A stretch of 64,000 nt of DNA from Pseudomonas sp. B33.4 (GTDB taxonomy: Bacteria; Pseudomonadota; Gammaproteobacteria; Pseudomonadales; Pseudomonadaceae), in the NCBI RefSeq assembly GCF_034555375.1, contig NZ_CP140706.1, positions 5,900,001-5,964,000 on the forward strand, read 5' to 3'. Positions 61,894 through 64,000 of this stretch are shown here, one piece after another (position 1 is the stretch's first letter; each line of letters begins with the position of its first letter). The position numbers were made by a program, and so were the translations under genes. The notes under the pieces were generated by a model. That model made no database searches and had not been told where the DNA came from. It saw nothing but the letters and a program-made list of their open reading frames with translations.

Positions 61894-62688
61894 TTAGCTT
61901 CTTGTAGGCCATGCAAACGTATCGGGAACAACTTGATAATTAGCTCGTTTTTTATTATTACATTCAGGGCAGGAAAGCACCAAATTAGTTGCATCATTAG
62001 TACCGCCACTAGCGATGGGCACCATATGATCAATATCATAGGTTTGATTCGGCAAAGAAACCAACGCTGCAGGCCCACCGCAATAATGACAAAGCCCGCG
62101 CTCACGATGAACAAGTAAATTATCAACCCACACCGGGAAATATGTCGCTCTTGGCAGCTGTCCATCTTTAGCTAGAAATGGAAATTCTGATTTTAAAAGT
62201 GGAGAAATCTCCTTTGCAAGTCTTGCATTAAAATCGAATAAGAACTGCTTCCGCTGCCACAAATGAGAAAATGCGGACCCTACAAGAACCCGAAGCCCTC
62301 CTATGAAATAATCTCGATATTTATTGCGAGCGTCAATGATACCCTCATCTGTTTTCCTATAAAACTCTCTCGGAACAGCTAGCTGCATATGCCCGAACAT
62401 TCCAACCACATAATCCACAAAGTCGGAGTACTCGCCAATCCAGTCTAGATCGTCATAAGAATATATATAAAAATTCGTGTACGCGATATCGTCAAGAACT
62501 TTATGCAGCGCCGTGTTTTCGGATATATTTACTGACTCAAGCGCAATTTTTTTTAAATCAATAAACTCAAACTCGACCTTCTCACCCTCGTCAATAGGTC
62601 TCCGATAAACAAAACGCTCGACCGCTGAAACGAGATCATTGGAAGGCCCGCCAATTACAACCCCGCCAACATTTCTATTTCTTTTCAT
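61894..62688 (-). CDS. HNH endonuclease domain protein with unrecognised N-terminal region
   Basis: Intact gene of 264 codons, clearly more AT-rich than its surroundings. Residues from about 208 form an HNH nuclease: CHYCGG, then DIDHMVPIASGGTNDATNLV, then SCPECNNKKRAN. The two CxxC pairs would hold zinc, and DH plus N form the catalytic site. Residues 1-200 contain RRPIDEGEKVEFEFIDLKK, several aromatic-rich helices and HLWQRKQFLFDFNARLAKEI, which I cannot assign. It could be a restriction-type or other defence nuclease carried as cargo; no methylase, helicase or other partner is next to it. It is the only clearly undamaged gene of normal size in the element. Confidence 0.75.
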   Translation of the reverse strand: MKRNRNVGGVVIGGPSNDLVSAVERFVYRRPIDEGEKVEFEFIDLKKIALESVNISENTALHKVLDDIAYTNFYIYSYDDLDWIGEYSDFVDYVVGMFGHMQLAVPREFYRKTDEGIIDARNKYRDYFIGGLRVLVGSAFSHLWQRKQFLFDFNARLAKEISPLLKSEFPFLAKDGQLPRATYFPVWVDNLLVHRERGLCHYCGGPAALVSLPNQTYDIDHMVPIASGGTNDATNLVLSCPECNNKKRANYQVVPDTFAWPTRS

Positions 62689-62792
62689 CTAAATCCCTTA
62701 GAAAAATATCTGTAGCAAAATTAATGCCGTAGCACACTGTTAACTGCTTCCAATTCGAGGCAACGCATTGAATTAATGACACCGCCCTGGCT

Positions 62793-63023
62793 TTACTCAG
62801 CGTAATAGCATTTTGCAATCAGCGCTACTAGCAACACAACAGAGTCCTGAAAAATCAGAAATCGTTGCAATGCGGATTTTGGGGCTCCCTCAGCCTCAAT
62901 GATCAACCAACGGTCACTTGCAGCGGAGAGCTGAGTAGCAGGGTTCCCCTCTGCTGTAGATACGAAGTCTACCGACGTAAGCAATCCATGAAATAAAAGC
63001 GTGAGCACACTGCTATTCATCAG
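62793..63023 (-). CDS. hypothetical small membrane protein
   Basis: A possible 76-residue protein starting at the ATG at 63023 (MNSSVLTLLFHGLLTSVDFV) and ending IFQDSVVLLVALIAKCYYAE, with a hydrophobic segment at each end. The ribosome binding site is weak, the open frame upstream runs into the repeat at 63079, and I know no homologue. It may be spurious. The 62689-62792 gap to the HNH gene shows nothing recognisable apart from presumably its promoter. Confidence 0.25.
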   Translation of the reverse strand: MMNSSVLTLLFHGLLTSVDFVSTAEGNPATQLSAASDRWLIIEAEGAPKSALQRFLIFQDSVVLLVALIAKCYYAE

Positions 63024-63072
63024 CAGTCCGAGTAAGACCTTCAAAGGCGATCTCAAGCGCAACTGACAGCAT

Positions 63073-63312
63073 TCATAGGCTCCGCTCCGTTGGGGCGTCC
63101 GATGATGCCCTTGACACATCTTCCAGCTGAGACGGCGCTCTAGAGCTTACAAAATCACTAAAGCTCAGATCGCCGCTTACAAAAGCCTGAGCACGAGCTT
63201 CATCTTCAGTGCTTAGGCTATAACCCGAAAGCTCAGTCGATGCTCGAGCATAATCGACCGCTTCCTGTCTGCGCTTCCGCTCTTCGTCGGTAATGGTATT
63301 TCGTAGCTTCAT
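63073..63312 (-). CDS. VbhA-family antitoxin, orphan
   Basis: A 79-residue protein from the ATG at 63312, with GGAG seven bases upstream. Residues 8-50 (ITDEERKRRQEAVDYARAST ... FVSGDLSFSDFV) match the antitoxin VbhA fold that blocks Fic AMP-transferase toxins. In these proteins the inhibitory helix carries SxxxEG; here the place reads STELSG, with serine where glutamate is expected. No Fic gene follows. The C-terminal tail (LEDVSRASSDAPTERSL) is encoded by the 50-base repeat, suggesting the original end was replaced. The match rests on my recollection of the family. Confidence 0.6.
   Translation of the reverse strand: MKLRNTITDEERKRRQEAVDYARASTELSGYSLSTEDEARAQAFVSGDLSFSDFVSSRAPSQLEDVSRASSDAPTERSL
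63079..63128 (+). repeat. 50-base element repeat, copy 2
   Basis: GCTCCGCTCCGTTGGGGCGT and then CCGATGATGCCCTTGACACA. On the minus strand this DNA encodes the last residues of the VbhA-like antitoxin. Confidence 0.7.
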
Positions 63313-63453
63313 ACGATCACTCCGAAACACCGACAGATTAATAACAAGACAAATTCAGCGCGGACTCAGTGGGTCAAGGGCGGCACCACAAGCCGCAGCC
63401 CGCGAAGCGGGACCGGGTGAGGATGCCGGCGAAGCGAACCCTTGACGCACTTT

Positions 63454-64000
63454 TCACGATGACCCTATTGGCTGGGTTGCGGGAGGCGTTATGCCCGCGG
63501 CCCTTCCACCCGGCAAGGGGCAGGAAGCCCAAAGGGGGCAGAGCCCCTTTGGGTAAGCCCGCCAAGGCGCGCAGGGCAAACACACATGCAGCCAGAAGAA
63601 GTCAATGGAGGACGAATAGCCTTGTCCAATCCTTCCACCTTTCGCATGTCCCCAATTCTTACCTAAGTTTTGCATTACGTGTTGCCGGCAAGCTGGATTC
63701 CAGAGGGTATTACCCGCCACCAGATGATTTGTACGGCCAGCTGTCACCATCATGCCGGACTCCATATCGCGCGCGTGCTAGGAGCATTCATCATCCGAGC
63801 AGCAGTTCGAATAGGCGAGGCAGCGCCCTGAGCCATCGCGCGAAGCGTGACTGTCGCACTGCTGAACCCACCGGCAAGCTGCCCTGCAACTGAGTTCGCC
63901 TCACCCAGCAGCCAGAACATAACAATGGTGAAGGTAACCAGAACCAGAGACGTGAACAGCGGATTTTGCTCACTATCCAGATCAACGCTGTTTATCAGCG
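63454..64000 (-). pseudogene. C-terminal part of a probable VirB6/TrbL-like transfer protein, frameshifted and cut by the window edge
   Basis: From the window end, the minus strand reads NPLFTSLVLVTFTIVMFWLL (a membrane helix), GEANSVAGQLAGGFSSATVT, then ARMMNAPST, and stops at 63750-63752. A shift within CGCGCGCG at about 63768-63776 restores the plausible tail DMESGMMVTAGRTNHLVAGN and WNPACRQHVMQNLGKNWG. This looks like the last helix and tail of a polytopic type IV secretion membrane protein. Beyond about 63620 the frame runs into non-coding GC-rich DNA, so the true end is unclear. Confidence 0.4.

Noticed and set aside
63369..63893. A 174-codon frame on the plus strand near the window end
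   Set aside because: It reads antisense to the transfer-gene remnant and through GC-rich non-coding DNA; its composition is not protein-like.
59129..64000. A second attachment-site copy (attR) in the window
   Set aside because: No repeat of the tRNA 3' end was found by eye after 59153.

Overview
The window looks like core chromosome of a Pseudomonas from the fluorescens group. The gene order follows what I recall of P. aeruginosa from the vfr/trpDC region to rpoD (mepM-anmK-erpA, argC-hemJ, coq7-speD, vfr-trpCDG, estP, trpE-gph-rpe, the agt transporter and agtSR, murU-amgK-lptD-surA-pdxA-rsmA-apaGH-glpE-prkA-yeaH-spoVR, cca, folKB-plsY-tsaD, rpsU-dnaG-rpoD, rmcA, tRNA). High GC, GTG/TTG starts and two families of Pseudomonas REP palindromes agree. 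All assignments come from reading the translations; no database search was run.

Region by region: 0.1-9.1 kb holds cell-wall remodelling and recycling (mepM, anmK), Fe-S insertion (erpA), arginine (argC), haem (hemJ), a nitronate monooxygenase, a DUF805 membrane protein, an SDR, a HIT protein and ubiquinone synthesis (coq7). 9.1-20.3 kb holds speD, an OsmC protein, vfr, a lipoate-ligase-like protein, trpGDC, the esterase autotransporter estP, and the rpe-gph-trpE row. 20.4-30 kb holds an iron-type alcohol dehydrogenase, an ABC transporter matching AgtABCD (GABA/5-aminovalerate) and its AgtSR-like two-component system. 30-49.4 kb is a dense housekeeping stretch: MurNAc salvage (amgK, murU), outer-membrane biogenesis (lptD, surA), pdxA-rsmA-apaG-apaH, glpE, the prkA-yeaH-spoVR stress cluster, cca, folate genes and plsY. 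49.4-59.1 kb is tsaD, the macromolecular synthesis row rpsU-dnaG-rpoD, and a large c-di-GMP enzyme matching RmcA.

From the tRNA with anticodon CAU (59.08 kb; acceptor stem of tRNA-Ile2 type) to the end, the sequence changes character. It is a decaying integrated element containing a tyrosine integrase with three lesions, a frameshifted small DNA-binding protein, a helix-turn-helix replication-like gene broken around a run of eight G, non-coding DNA with a repeated 50-bp motif, an AT-rich HNH nuclease gene that is still intact, a VbhA-type antitoxin without its Fic toxin, and the frameshifted end of a probable VirB6/TrbL-like transfer protein running off the window. No REP elements were seen in this part.

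Points of most interest: (1) two related Trp-rich leader peptides ending in ARWRWRA precede trpG and trpE, and the one before trpE is read in frame as the C-terminus of Gph, so the two share a stop codon; (2) the VbhA-type antitoxin is an orphan and its inhibitory-helix glutamate appears to be serine; (3) the intact HNH protein has an N-terminal region I do not recognise, inside an otherwise broken element. Apart from these I saw no convincing undescribed multi-gene system.
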